Source: Arcticimaribacter sp965277835 (GTDB taxonomy: Bacteria; Bacteroidota; Bacteroidia; Flavobacteriales; Flavobacteriaceae). Taken from it: a stretch of 64,000 nucleotides of DNA. This document shows positions 1-8,837 of the stretch, piece after piece. Where the stretch lies: the NCBI GenBank assembly GCA_965277835.1, contig OZ255841.1, forward strand, positions 2,118,106-2,182,105. The letters run 5' to 3'. The notes below the pieces were generated by a model that saw only the letters and a program-made list of their open reading frames with translations, was not told the DNA's origin and searched no databases. Each line of letters starts with the position of its first letter. The stretch's first letter is position 1. The translations under genes and the position numbers were made by a program.

Positions 1-192
1 TGTAAAAACCTTTAAATATAAGCATCTAATATGTAACTCGAAAACGATTTCGACTATAAAGTCTTGAAATTTTAATAACTATTAACCGTAAATATATATA
101 TGGAGTTGTATTTTGGCACACGGTTATCAAATATTATGTTTAGATAATAATTAACTAAAGAGTAACTAATAATTAACTTAAACTTTCTAAGA
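1..192. promoter_or_regulatory. Upstream region of the SusCD cluster
   Basis: This is a non-coding AT-rich leader in front of the SusC-like gene. The only clear structure is the near-perfect 16-base palindrome at 38-53, described separately. I see no strict TAnnTTTG promoter box; TATTTTG at 109-115 is one base short of it. The bases before the ATG at 193 are A/T-rich with no Shine-Dalgarno sequence. The gene further upstream lies outside the window, so I cannot tell whether a regulator gene is adjacent. Confidence 0.5.
38..53. promoter_or_regulatory. Candidate LacI-family operator
   Basis: The sequence TCGAAAACGATTTCGA is a 16-base palindrome with one mismatched pair, centred on a CG dinucleotide. 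LacI/GalR-family operators typically are palindromes of about this length with a central CpG. It lies about 140 bases before the start of the SusC-like gene, which is a plausible regulatory position. No LacI gene is visible in the window, so the assignment is inferred from shape and location only. Confidence 0.4.
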
Positions 193-3100
193 ATGAAAAA
201 AAATCAATTTAAAGCATTTCTTTTTGCTCTACTTTTTTTAGTAAGCATAGGAATGTACGCTCAGTCCATTTCTGGAACAGTCTCGAGCGAAGATGGTCCT
301 CTCCCAGGAGCAACTATTGTTGTTAAAGGGACGACAAATGGGACAACAACCGATTTTGACGGGAATTTTACAATTGCTGCCGACACAAACGCAGTACTTG
401 TGGTTTCTTTTGTGGGTTTTGCAACTCAAGAAGTAGCTGTCGCAGGTCAAGATCAAATAGTAGTAACACTAGCAGCAGACAATGAACTTGAAGAAATTAT
501 TGTTACAGGTTATAGCTCCCAAAAGAAAAAAGAAATTACTTCTGCAGTTGCCGTAATAGGTGAAGAAGACTTTAATCAAGGAACTATAAACGATGCGTCT
601 CAATTATTACAAGGTAAAGTAGCAGGTTTAAGTATCTACAATAGAGGAGGAAATCCAAATGAAGATGCTGTAATTCGTTTAAGAGGTATTTCTACAATTG
701 GAGCTAATGCTTCTCCTTTAGTTGTTATAGACGGAATTATTGGAGGGTCTCTTGCAAACTTAGACCCTAATGATATAGAAACTATAAATGTTTTAAAAGA
801 TGGTTCTGCAGCTGCGATTTATGGATCAAGAGGTTCTGCTGGGGTTATTCTTGTTACAACAAAGAGAGGAACGACTAGCGATCTTTTGGTAGAATATAGC
901 GGACAACTTTCGGTAGCTTCTATAGCAAAGAAAGTAGAAGTTTTATCAGGAGATGCATTTAGAGCGCGTCCTGGAAGTGCTATTATTAGTCCTAACTCAA
1001 CAGATTGGATTAATGAAGTAACTCGAAGTGCAATAACAAATATTCATAATGTAGCTTTATCTGAAATAACAGAGAAATCTAGATACCGTGTTTCGGCTAA
1101 CTTTAGAGATGTTCAAGGTATTTTAGATAAATCTGGTTTCAATTCATTTAATGCTAGGTTAAACTATAGCACAAAATTATTTGATGAAAAACTAAAAGTA
1201 AACTTTACGTCTTCTTATACTAAGAGAGATAACAATTATTCGTTTAATGAAGCTTTGCGATATGCTGTACTATATAATCCTACAGCGCCTGTTTTAGCTC
1301 AGAATACAGACCGTACTAATTATCCAGCACCATTACAGACTTATGGAGGTTATTTCGAAACAGAAGGATTATTTGATAGTTTTAATCCTAGAGCTATTCT
1401 AGATCAAAACTTTAATATTGGTAAGCGTTCAGAATTTACGTATGGAGCTAATTTCAACTATGAGATTGTAGAAAATCTTAATGTGAATTTTAATATAGCA
1501 CAGCAAGAGTCTAAGTTAACAAACAAAGAGTACTACAGTACACGTTCTTTCTTTAGAGGAAATGCATCTAGCCCAACACGTAGAGGTTCTGCAAGATTAT
1601 TTACTGAAGAAAAAGACTTTCAGTTATATGAGCTTTATGGGAATTATGCCAATACTTTTGGTTCAATTGACGTGTCTATAACAGGAGGTTATTCGTTTCA
1701 ACAAGAAAACTATTATTCTTATTTTCTTCCTGTTTCTGGGTTTCCTAACGATGATATCCAATGGATTAATAAAATTGAATCTGCACAAGATTTAATTGAT
1801 AATAACAAAATTGAAGCAACAAGTGATGCTGCCCCTGATACTCGAGTTATAGCATTCTTTGGAAGATTAAATTTAACTTATGATGATGCTATTTTCTTTA
1901 ATGCATCTTTAAGAAACGAAGGTTCTACAAAATTAGGACCTCAAAATAGAAAAGGAACATTTCCTTCAATTGGTGCAGGGGTAGATTTAAATCGTTATTT
2001 AAGTCTAAACAATGTAAACTTATTAAAATTCCGTGTAGGATATGGAGTTACAGGGTCTTTACCTAGAGATAACGGATTAGCGCAGGTGAGATATAATGTT
2101 GAGGCTTTGGGAGACGGAGGCTTTGGCTCTAATATTATAGATGATGTTGCTCCTAACTCAGACTTGAAGTGGGAACAAAAAGCAGAGATAAATGTTGGGG
2201 TTGAATTTGGAACGGATAGATTATCAGCGACTGTAGATTGGTACTCAAGAGATGTAACAGACTTTATCTTATTAACAAGAGCACCTCAAGCTGTTATTGA
2301 TGAGACAGGAAGAAATCAGCAATGGCAAAATATTGGAAAAATCACAACTACAGGTTTTGAAATTGCTGCAGATTATGATGTAGTTAAAAACACGAATGTT
2401 AATTGGAATACTGGAATTGTATTTACTACATATAAAAGTGTTTTAAAAGAATATACACCAGATATTAATGCCGATACAGGAATTCTGCAAGGTAACTTAG
2501 GCGCACCTGGTCAAAATGATACTAATGTAATATTAGTTAAAGCAGGTGAAGAAATAGGACAAATATGGGGCCCTGTTTACTCAGGAACAGTAGATGCTAA
2601 TGGGTCTCCTGTGATGGTTGATTTAAACGGTGATGGTACTGTTAATGCTGCAAGTCAAGGGATTGGATTAAATGATGGAGCTGATTTTCAAGTGTTAGGG
2701 AAAGGTATTCCAGATTTTGAAATAGGTTGGACAAATCAAGTTTCTTATGGTAACTGGGAGTTAAATGCGTTCTTTAGAGGTGCATTTGGACATAGTTTAG
2801 TAAATTCATTTAGAGCTTTTTATGAGCCTCGAATTGCGTCTCAGACGTCTTATAACTTAATAAATAGTAAATATGCTGATGATAAAATTACGACAGCACA
2901 GTTTAGTTCGCTATATGTAGAGAAAGCAGATTTCTTTAGATTAGATAACTTAAGTTTGAGTTATGATTTTGATGTAGCAGGGTTAAAACACTTTAAATCA
3001 ATTAAAGCGTCTTTAAATGCTCAAAATCTATTTACAATTACAGATTATACAGGAGTTGACCCAGAGCCAGCTCTACAAGATAGAGGTTCTGTTGGTAATG

Positions 3101-3213
3101 GAGATTTTCTTGATCCAGTTGACCAAGCAAGTGTTTTAACACCAGGTATAGATCGTCGCTATAATTATTTTACAGCACGAACATTTACTTTAGGACTTAA
3201 TGTAAAATTTTAA
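193..3213 (+). CDS. SusC/RagA-like TonB-dependent outer-membrane receptor
   Basis: This is a TonB-dependent transporter of 1006 residues, the usual SusC length. It has a signal peptide (about residues 1-24), a carboxypeptidase-regulatory-like beta-sandwich (about 27-105), and then a TonB plug domain (about 115-225) containing LRGISTIGANASPLVVIDG and ending in GSRGSAGVILVTTKRG. A long beta-barrel follows and the last residue is aromatic (NVKF), as expected for BAM-inserted barrels. It should form the barrel of a SusCD pedal-bin importer with the SusD-like lipoprotein 10 bases downstream. The substrate is unknown, because no degradative enzyme is in the cluster. The ATG start gives a normal signal peptide. 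The family assignment is secure; the ligand is not. Confidence 0.95.
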   Translation: MKKNQFKAFLFALLFLVSIGMYAQSISGTVSSEDGPLPGATIVVKGTTNGTTTDFDGNFTIAADTNAVLVVSFVGFATQEVAVAGQDQIVVTLAADNELEEIIVTGYSSQKKKEITSAVAVIGEEDFNQGTINDASQLLQGKVAGLSIYNRGGNPNEDAVIRLRGISTIGANASPLVVIDGIIGGSLANLDPNDIETINVLKDGSAAAIYGSRGSAGVILVTTKRGTTSDLLVEYSGQLSVASIAKKVEVLSGDAFRARPGSAIISPNSTDWINEVTRSAITNIHNVALSEITEKSRYRVSANFRDVQGILDKSGFNSFNARLNYSTKLFDEKLKVNFTSSYTKRDNNYSFNEALRYAVLYNPTAPVLAQNTDRTNYPAPLQTYGGYFETEGLFDSFNPRAILDQNFNIGKRSEFTYGANFNYEIVENLNVNFNIAQQESKLTNKEYYSTRSFFRGNASSPTRRGSARLFTEEKDFQLYELYGNYANTFGSIDVSITGGYSFQQENYYSYFLPVSGFPNDDIQWINKIESAQDLIDNNKIEATSDAAPDTRVIAFFGRLNLTYDDAIFFNASLRNEGSTKLGPQNRKGTFPSIGAGVDLNRYLSLNNVNLLKFRVGYGVTGSLPRDNGLAQVRYNVEALGDGGFGSNIIDDVAPNSDLKWEQKAEINVGVEFGTDRLSATVDWYSRDVTDFILLTRAPQAVIDETGRNQQWQNIGKITTTGFEIAADYDVVKNTNVNWNTGIVFTTYKSVLKEYTPDINADTGILQGNLGAPGQNDTNVILVKAGEEIGQIWGPVYSGTVDANGSPVMVDLNGDGTVNAASQGIGLNDGADFQVLGKGIPDFEIGWTNQVSYGNWELNAFFRGAFGHSLVNSFRAFYEPRIASQTSYNLINSKYADDKITTAQFSSLYVEKADFFRLDNLSLSYDFDVAGLKHFKSIKASLNAQNLFTITDYTGVDPEPALQDRGSVGNGDFLDPVDQASVLTPGIDRRYNYFTARTFTLGLNVKF

Positions 3214-3223
3214 ATTAAAGAAC

Positions 3224-4834
3224 ATGAAAAAAATACATAATTTAATATTAGGTTTAGGAGTATTGCTCGGAGCAGTCTCTTGTACCGATTTAGATGAGAA
3301 CTTAATTGGCGATGTAACAGGAGCAATTAATATAGCAAAAGTTGAGAGAGGTAGTACTACCACCCCTCCCCCAGGCACTGGCTTAGAAGGTGCCTATATT
3401 GCACTTCGTGGTGCAGGGAATGCAAACCACGGGGGATATTTTTCGGTGCAAACTATTTCTTCTGATGAAGCTGCAATTGCACAAAAAGGAGGAGACTGGT
3501 TTGATGGTGGTATTTGGTTAGAAATGCACAAACACACCTATACACCAGGGAATGGACCTCTAAATGGAACATGGGATCAGCAATATGCTGCTATTGGAAG
3601 TATTAATGAAGCAATTAGAGAAAATTCAAGTAACCCTTCATCTGTGGCACAACTAAAAGTAATCCGTGCGTTATTACACTGGAGGTTACTAGACCTTTAT
3701 GGGAGAATTAGATATCTTATTGAAGATAAGGCAGCAAATGAAAATGCTCCACAATTATCAAGAGCCGATGGTGTTGCTATGATACAGAAAGACATTCTTG
3801 ATGCACTAGGGATATCAGTAGCAGATTTATCAAACCTTGATAATGCTAGTTTTAGCACTAATTTATCAGCAGATAAGAGTACATATCGCGTAAATAGATT
3901 TGCTGCTTTAGGGTTATTAGCGAAGGTATATTTGAATGCTGAGGTTTATACAGGAACACCTAAATATCAAGAGGCTTTAAATATAGCAGGATATATTGTT
4001 GGCAGTTCTCCGTATAAATTACACAATAATTATGCAGAGATTTTTGCTCCAGATAATAATAGTAATGGTGCAGACAGCGAGTTGATATGGGCTATTGAGT
4101 ATGATGAAGCAACTGCAGGAGGAATGAACTTTGCTCAAATGACACTTACTTATGCTTCAGATGCTACATGGAACTTAGAAGCACAACCATGGAATGGTTA
4201 TGCAGCTTTAGAAGAGTTTTATAATAGTTATGATGCAGCTGATAAAAGAAGAGCAAATAACTTTTTAGAAGGTCCTCAACGTAAGCATGGTAAAGATGGC
4301 CCTAATACAGGAGACCTTATAGTTGATTATGCCTATGATGATAGAGGCTCTGGGGCTGACCAAGGTCCTGTAGTTAATTATAAGCCTAAGATTAATGAGT
4401 TGGCACCTAATGGATGTCGTGATTGTGGAGTGCGTTTTCATAAGTTTAGCTATAAACGTTTACAACGCCCTGATATGGATAATGACTATCCTATAGTTCG
4501 TTTGTCTGAAATGTATTTAATTGGAGCAGAAGCTATTCTTAGAGGAGCAGTAGATCCATCTGGAACTTCGGCAGTTGCTCTTTTAGCAGATATTAGAAAA
4601 CGCGCAGGTTTAGCACCTTATACGACAATAACTCTTGATGAACTTTATGCAGAAAGAGGAAGAGAAATGTTTATGGAAGCTACACGTCGTCAAGATCAAA
4701 TTCGTTTTGGTAAATGGACGTCTGCATGGTGGGAAAAAGCTGCTAATGCACCAGGTGACAAAAACGTGATGCCTATTCCACAACCTGCAATTGACGGTAG
4801 TGATGGTAAGCTTTCGCAAAACCCTGGGTATTAA
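3224..4834 (+). CDS. SusD/RagB-like nutrient-binding outer-membrane lipoprotein
   Basis: This 536-residue protein is the partner of the SusC-like gene just upstream and forms the surface lid that captures ligand. It has a lipoprotein signal with lipobox GAVSC (Cys20), and the acidic residues after the cysteine (CTDLDE) fit export to the cell surface. Family landmarks are the YPIVRLSEMYLIGAEA segment, DIRKRAGL, the ERGREMFMEATRRQD stretch, and the C-terminal PIPQPAI...LSQNPGY that closes most SusD proteins. A strong hairpin terminator follows at 4856-4889, so susCD may be expressed separately from the genes downstream. Assignment is near certain; the ligand is unknown. Confidence 0.95.
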   Translation: MKKIHNLILGLGVLLGAVSCTDLDENLIGDVTGAINIAKVERGSTTTPPPGTGLEGAYIALRGAGNANHGGYFSVQTISSDEAAIAQKGGDWFDGGIWLEMHKHTYTPGNGPLNGTWDQQYAAIGSINEAIRENSSNPSSVAQLKVIRALLHWRLLDLYGRIRYLIEDKAANENAPQLSRADGVAMIQKDILDALGISVADLSNLDNASFSTNLSADKSTYRVNRFAALGLLAKVYLNAEVYTGTPKYQEALNIAGYIVGSSPYKLHNNYAEIFAPDNNSNGADSELIWAIEYDEATAGGMNFAQMTLTYASDATWNLEAQPWNGYAALEEFYNSYDAADKRRANNFLEGPQRKHGKDGPNTGDLIVDYAYDDRGSGADQGPVVNYKPKINELAPNGCRDCGVRFHKFSYKRLQRPDMDNDYPIVRLSEMYLIGAEAILRGAVDPSGTSAVALLADIRKRAGLAPYTTITLDELYAERGREMFMEATRRQDQIRFGKWTSAWWEKAANAPGDKNVMPIPQPAIDGSDGKLSQNPGY

Positions 4835-4855
4835 TAAAATTTATATAGATTTTAT

Positions 4856-4889
4856 AAAAAGAGGTTATAAGAAATTATGACCTCTTTTT
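4856..4889 (+). terminator. Rho-independent terminator after the SusD-like gene
   Basis: The hairpin has A-tract plus GAGGT(T)ATAA on the left arm (from 4856), a GAAA loop at 4871-4874, and TTAT(G)ACCTC followed by five T on the right arm. One T/G opposition interrupts the stem. The A and T tracts make it usable from either strand, but only the + strand has a gene ending nearby. It separates susCD from the lipoprotein genes that follow. Confidence 0.85.
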
Positions 4890-4907
4890 AGTTTTAAACT
4901 ATTAGAA

Positions 4908-5480
4908 ATGAGAATATATAAGTATATTTTTTATATTATAGTACCAATACAGCTATTGGTATCATGTCAGTCTGAATATACTAAAACAGTTAAAAAAGAA
5001 TTAGCTAAGAAAGCACAAAATGATTCTTTGATTTTTGGCACTTATTTTGGAGATACTAAAAAACAGTTTTTCACAAAATGTTGGGAACTTAATAAAAAGG
5101 GTTTAGTTATTCAAAGTATTGATAATAATTATGTTGCACACACCCTAAAGTCGAAGGATACTTTGACTGAGGCGGATGATATTGAAATGCTTTTTTATGG
5201 GCGTTTTAATGAAGAGAATATTATGGATGGTATGGATTTTAAATTTCGGTTTAAAGGATGGACTCTTTGGAACGAACAATTTCAATCGCCTGTATTAATA
5301 GAACAAGTAAAAGACAGTATTGAGAGTTGGTTTCCAGGGAATTCGTTTTTTAAGGTTCGTTTTCCTGAAGAGCGTTTAGATATCCATGTGAAGATAGACG
5401 GAAATCGTCAGTTCAAAATGTACACTACAGATAATAGAGAAGTAATTGTAATTGCTGAAGATTTATATCGAAGTAAATAA
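4908..5480 (+). CDS. Small lipoprotein of unknown function
   Basis: This 190-residue protein is not one I recognise. It begins with a lipoprotein signal peptide ending in the lipobox LLVSC (Cys20). The mature part has a charged segment rich in Lys (KTVKKELAKKAQND) and then a mixed alpha/beta-like sequence with many aromatic and acidic residues, without recognisable catalytic motifs or repeats. It lies between the susCD terminator and the first FG-GAP lipoprotein (30-base gap), in the same orientation. It is probably the first gene of the lipoprotein operon and may be a periplasmic or surface accessory of it. That role is inferred from position only. Confidence 0.75.
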   Translation: MRIYKYIFYIIVPIQLLVSCQSEYTKTVKKELAKKAQNDSLIFGTYFGDTKKQFFTKCWELNKKGLVIQSIDNNYVAHTLKSKDTLTEADDIEMLFYGRFNEENIMDGMDFKFRFKGWTLWNEQFQSPVLIEQVKDSIESWFPGNSFFKVRFPEERLDIHVKIDGNRQFKMYTTDNREVIVIAEDLYRSK

Positions 5481-5510
5481 CCTTTATAGTATCGAATTTT
5501 AGTATCAATT

Positions 5511-8500
5511 ATGAAAAACCTTTGGATTGTTTTCTTTTTCTTAGTTTTCATAGTCAGTTGTTCTACTGAGGGTTTTACTCGTTTCGAACTTAAAGATTCC
5601 CAAATAGGGATGGCGTTTAATAATAACCTTTCTTATACGGAAGAATTTAACCCATATACATATCGCAATTTTTATAATGGAGGGGGTGTTGCAATAGGAG
5701 ATATTAATAACGATGGACTGGTTGATGTGTATTTTACAGGAAATATTGTTAATAATAAACTTTTTCTTAATAGGGGTAATTGGCAATTCGAAGAAATTAC
5801 AAGCTCTGCAGGTATAAGTTGTCCTGGTGTTTGGTCAACAGGAGCTACTTTTGCAGATATTAATGGAGATGGTTTGTTGGACTTATATGTTTGTAAGTCG
5901 GGTAAACCAGGAGGAGAAAACAGAAATAACGAGTTGTTTATTAATAATGGAGATTTAACGTTTACCGAACGGTCTAAAGAATATGGGCTTGATATAATAG
6001 GACTTTCTGTACATGCTGCGTTTTTAGATTTTGATAAAGATGGTGATTTGGACTGTTATGTATTGAACAATTCTATACGTAGTATAGGTGGGTATGATTT
6101 AATTGAAGGACAGCGCGAAATTTTGGATGCCAATAATAATGGAAACAAATTTTTTGAAAACCGTAATGACGTTTTCGTTGATGTTACCACAGAAGTAGGG
6201 ATGTATTCAAGTGCTATAGGGTTTGGGCTTGGAATTACAGTTTCGGATTTTAACAATGATACTTGGCCCGATTTATTTATATCGAACGATTTTTTTGAAA
6301 AAGATTATTTGTATTTAAACAATACAAAAGGCGGATTTGAAGAGGTCTCCGAAACATATTTTGATGCTTTATCTATGGGGTCTATGGGTGCAGATGCTGC
6401 GGATTTGAATAACGATTTATTACCTGACCTTTTAGTAACCGAAATGTTGCCTTCAACCTTAGAGCGTAAAAAAACAAAAGCTAAGTATGATTCTTGGGAT
6501 AAATATACGCTTATGCAAAAACGCGGATATTTTCAGCAGTTTCCTAGAAATGTATTACAACGGAATATGGGTGCAGATGGATTTCTTGAAATTGGAAGAA
6601 AAAGCGGAGTAGCAGCAACAGAATGGAGTTGGGCATCTCTTATTTTTGACATGAATAATGATGGTCTAAAAGATATTTTTATTGCCAACGGGATTAACAA
6701 GGATTTATTAGACAGAGATTATTTAGCTTATATGGCAAATGAGCAGCAAATACGAGCATTAATACAAAGTAAACAAGAGGTAGTTAAAAAACTAATTGAT
6801 ATTATGCCATCTCAATCTGTTCCAAACTTTGTTTTTGAAAATAAGGGCGACTTTTCTTTCGAGAATAGCACAAAATTATGGGGTTTAGACCAACCTAGTT
6901 TTTCTAATGGAAATGCATATGCAGACCTTGACAATGATGGGGATTTGGATTTAATTGTCAATAATATAAATATGCCTTCTTTTATTTATGAAAACAAAAC
7001 AGACACACTTACTCAAAGAAGTTTAACTTTTGAGTTTAAGGGAGAAAAAGAAAATAAGTTTGGTGTAGGAACAAAAGTAATTTTGTTTTATGACCAAGGT
7101 AAAAGAGCAATGGCAGAACAATTCCCATCAAGGGGGTTTCAATCCTCAGTAAGTAACAGATTACATTTTGGGTTAGCAAATATACAAACAGTAGATAGTG
7201 CAAAAGTAATTTGGGCTAGCAACAAAACTCAAGTTTTATATAATTTAAAAACTAATACAATCTATTCTGTAAAGGAAAAAAAGGCGGTAGAGAATAAGTT
7301 ATTTTTAAAGACTAATAGAGTAGATGAAGTCCAAGAAAGTACTTTAGCATTAGAGTTTAAGCATAAGGAAAATAATTTTGTAGAATTTAACAGAGAGCGT
7401 TTACTTCTTGAAATGCATAGTAATGAAGGTCCTTCACTAGCAATAGCTGATGTAAACCAAGATGGACAGTCAGATGTGTATATAGGGGGAGGTAAAAATC
7501 AAGCAGGGAAATTATTTGTTTCTACACCTAATGGAATTTTTAAAGAAATGTCTTCTCCTTTTGATGAAGATAGTATTTCTGAAGATGTTGAAGCCGTTTT
7601 TTTTGATGGCGATAAAGATGGCGATATGGATTTATTAGTTGCTAGCGGAGGAAGAGCGTTTTTCGAAAACGCACCGCCTTTAGCTGATAGATATTATATT
7701 AACGACGGATATGGGAACTTTTCAAAAGTGTCAAATGCATTTTCTTTACCTAGGAATATTGTTACAGGAGCGATAGCTGTTGCAGATTTTAATGCAGATG
7801 GGTTGGAAGATATTTTTATTGGAGAGCGATATCATATTGATACGTATGGCATTAAAGGATTGGGGTATCTTATGATTAATAAAGGTAATAATCGATTTGA
7901 ATATCAAGAACAAGACGTTTTTGAAAATGTAGGAATGATAACAGGGGTTATAGCAGCTGATATAAATGGCGACCAGCAAATGGATTTGGTGCTTTCTGGA
8001 GAATGGATGCCTTTGACTATTTTTGAAAATGATGGAGGCGTTTTTAAAAACAAAACAGATAAATATGGATTAGATAAAACAACTGGTTTGTGGAATACAG
8101 TTTTAGTAGAAGATTTTAATCAGGATGGAAAATTAGATATTTTGGGAGGGAATATAGGCGAGAATACTTTTTATGAAGAAGGATATCGTATGTATTTAAA
8201 TGATTTTGACCAAAATGGGTCACAAGAGCAAATTATATGTGCTTTGCGTAAAGGGAAATATTACCCAGTTATTGATAAAGATGAATTAATAGCCCAATTA
8301 CCTTTTTTGAAAAAGCAAATGGTTTACTACAAAGACTATGCAACTAAAAGTATTGACGAAATTTTTCGAAAAGAGGCTATAGAATCCAGTCAAATACAAA
8401 CATTAGATATCTTAAAAACAAGTCTTTTTATGGGTTCAGATGAAGGATTTAAAGCTATTGAATTACCTTCAGAAATTCAATACTCATCAGTTTATGCGAT

Positions 8501-8780
8501 AGACTATTTAAACGATAAAAAAGCAACTAAAAAGTCTTTATATTTGGGAGGAAATCAATATTTAGTTAAACCTCAATTTGGAAGATATGATGCATCTAGA
8601 GGATGGCGATTAGATTTTAACACAGATTCAGGAAAAATTTTATTTGAACCACCTAAAACATTAGGAATACGAGGGCAAATTAGAGATATTAAGAATATGG
8701 GATATCAAAACGATACGTATATTTTATTTGCTATGAACAGCGAAGAATTAAAGTTTAAAAAAGTATTAAAAGACAACTAA
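5511..8780 (+). CDS. FG-GAP/VCBS-repeat lipoprotein with ASPIC/UnbV domain (first of three)
   Basis: This is a 1089-residue surface-type lipoprotein with lipobox FIVSC (Cys17). Seven Ca-binding DxDxDG-like motifs come before the middle domain, for example DINNDGLVD, DINGDGLLD, DFDKDGDLD, DMNNDGLKD and DLDNDGDLD. Two of the seven are degenerate (DFNNDTWPD, DLNNDLLPD). Seven is the blade number of an integrin-alpha-like beta-propeller. An ASPIC/UnbV domain (about residues 502-586) follows with the typical SRGFQSS and LHFGLA elements. A second group of about five motifs (from DVNQDGQSD to DFNQDGKLD) suggests a second propeller. The C-terminal ~200 residues carry no motif I know. Such proteins are usually binding or adhesion modules; no catalytic residues are evident. 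It is paralogous to the next two genes. Confidence 0.9.
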   Translation: MKNLWIVFFFLVFIVSCSTEGFTRFELKDSQIGMAFNNNLSYTEEFNPYTYRNFYNGGGVAIGDINNDGLVDVYFTGNIVNNKLFLNRGNWQFEEITSSAGISCPGVWSTGATFADINGDGLLDLYVCKSGKPGGENRNNELFINNGDLTFTERSKEYGLDIIGLSVHAAFLDFDKDGDLDCYVLNNSIRSIGGYDLIEGQREILDANNNGNKFFENRNDVFVDVTTEVGMYSSAIGFGLGITVSDFNNDTWPDLFISNDFFEKDYLYLNNTKGGFEEVSETYFDALSMGSMGADAADLNNDLLPDLLVTEMLPSTLERKKTKAKYDSWDKYTLMQKRGYFQQFPRNVLQRNMGADGFLEIGRKSGVAATEWSWASLIFDMNNDGLKDIFIANGINKDLLDRDYLAYMANEQQIRALIQSKQEVVKKLIDIMPSQSVPNFVFENKGDFSFENSTKLWGLDQPSFSNGNAYADLDNDGDLDLIVNNINMPSFIYENKTDTLTQRSLTFEFKGEKENKFGVGTKVILFYDQGKRAMAEQFPSRGFQSSVSNRLHFGLANIQTVDSAKVIWASNKTQVLYNLKTNTIYSVKEKKAVENKLFLKTNRVDEVQESTLALEFKHKENNFVEFNRERLLLEMHSNEGPSLAIADVNQDGQSDVYIGGGKNQAGKLFVSTPNGIFKEMSSPFDEDSISEDVEAVFFDGDKDGDMDLLVASGGRAFFENAPPLADRYYINDGYGNFSKVSNAFSLPRNIVTGAIAVADFNADGLEDIFIGERYHIDTYGIKGLGYLMINKGNNRFEYQEQDVFENVGMITGVIAADINGDQQMDLVLSGEWMPLTIFENDGGVFKNKTDKYGLDKTTGLWNTVLVEDFNQDGKLDILGGNIGENTFYEEGYRMYLNDFDQNGSQEQIICALRKGKYYPVIDKDELIAQLPFLKKQMVYYKDYATKSIDEIFRKEAIESSQIQTLDILKTSLFMGSDEGFKAIELPSEIQYSSVYAIDYLNDKKATKKSLYLGGNQYLVKPQFGRYDASRGWRLDFNTDSGKILFEPPKTLGIRGQIRDIKNMGYQNDTYILFAMNSEELKFKKVLKDN

Positions 8781-8837
8781 AAATTATACTATGACTAGAC
8801 TATACTATAAAAATACATTTATAATTTGGTGTTATCG

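Noticed and set aside
193..4834. Starch utilisation (classical sus) locus
   Set aside because: Only the SusC/SusD families are shared; no SusE/F, amylase or maltodextrin enzymes are present.
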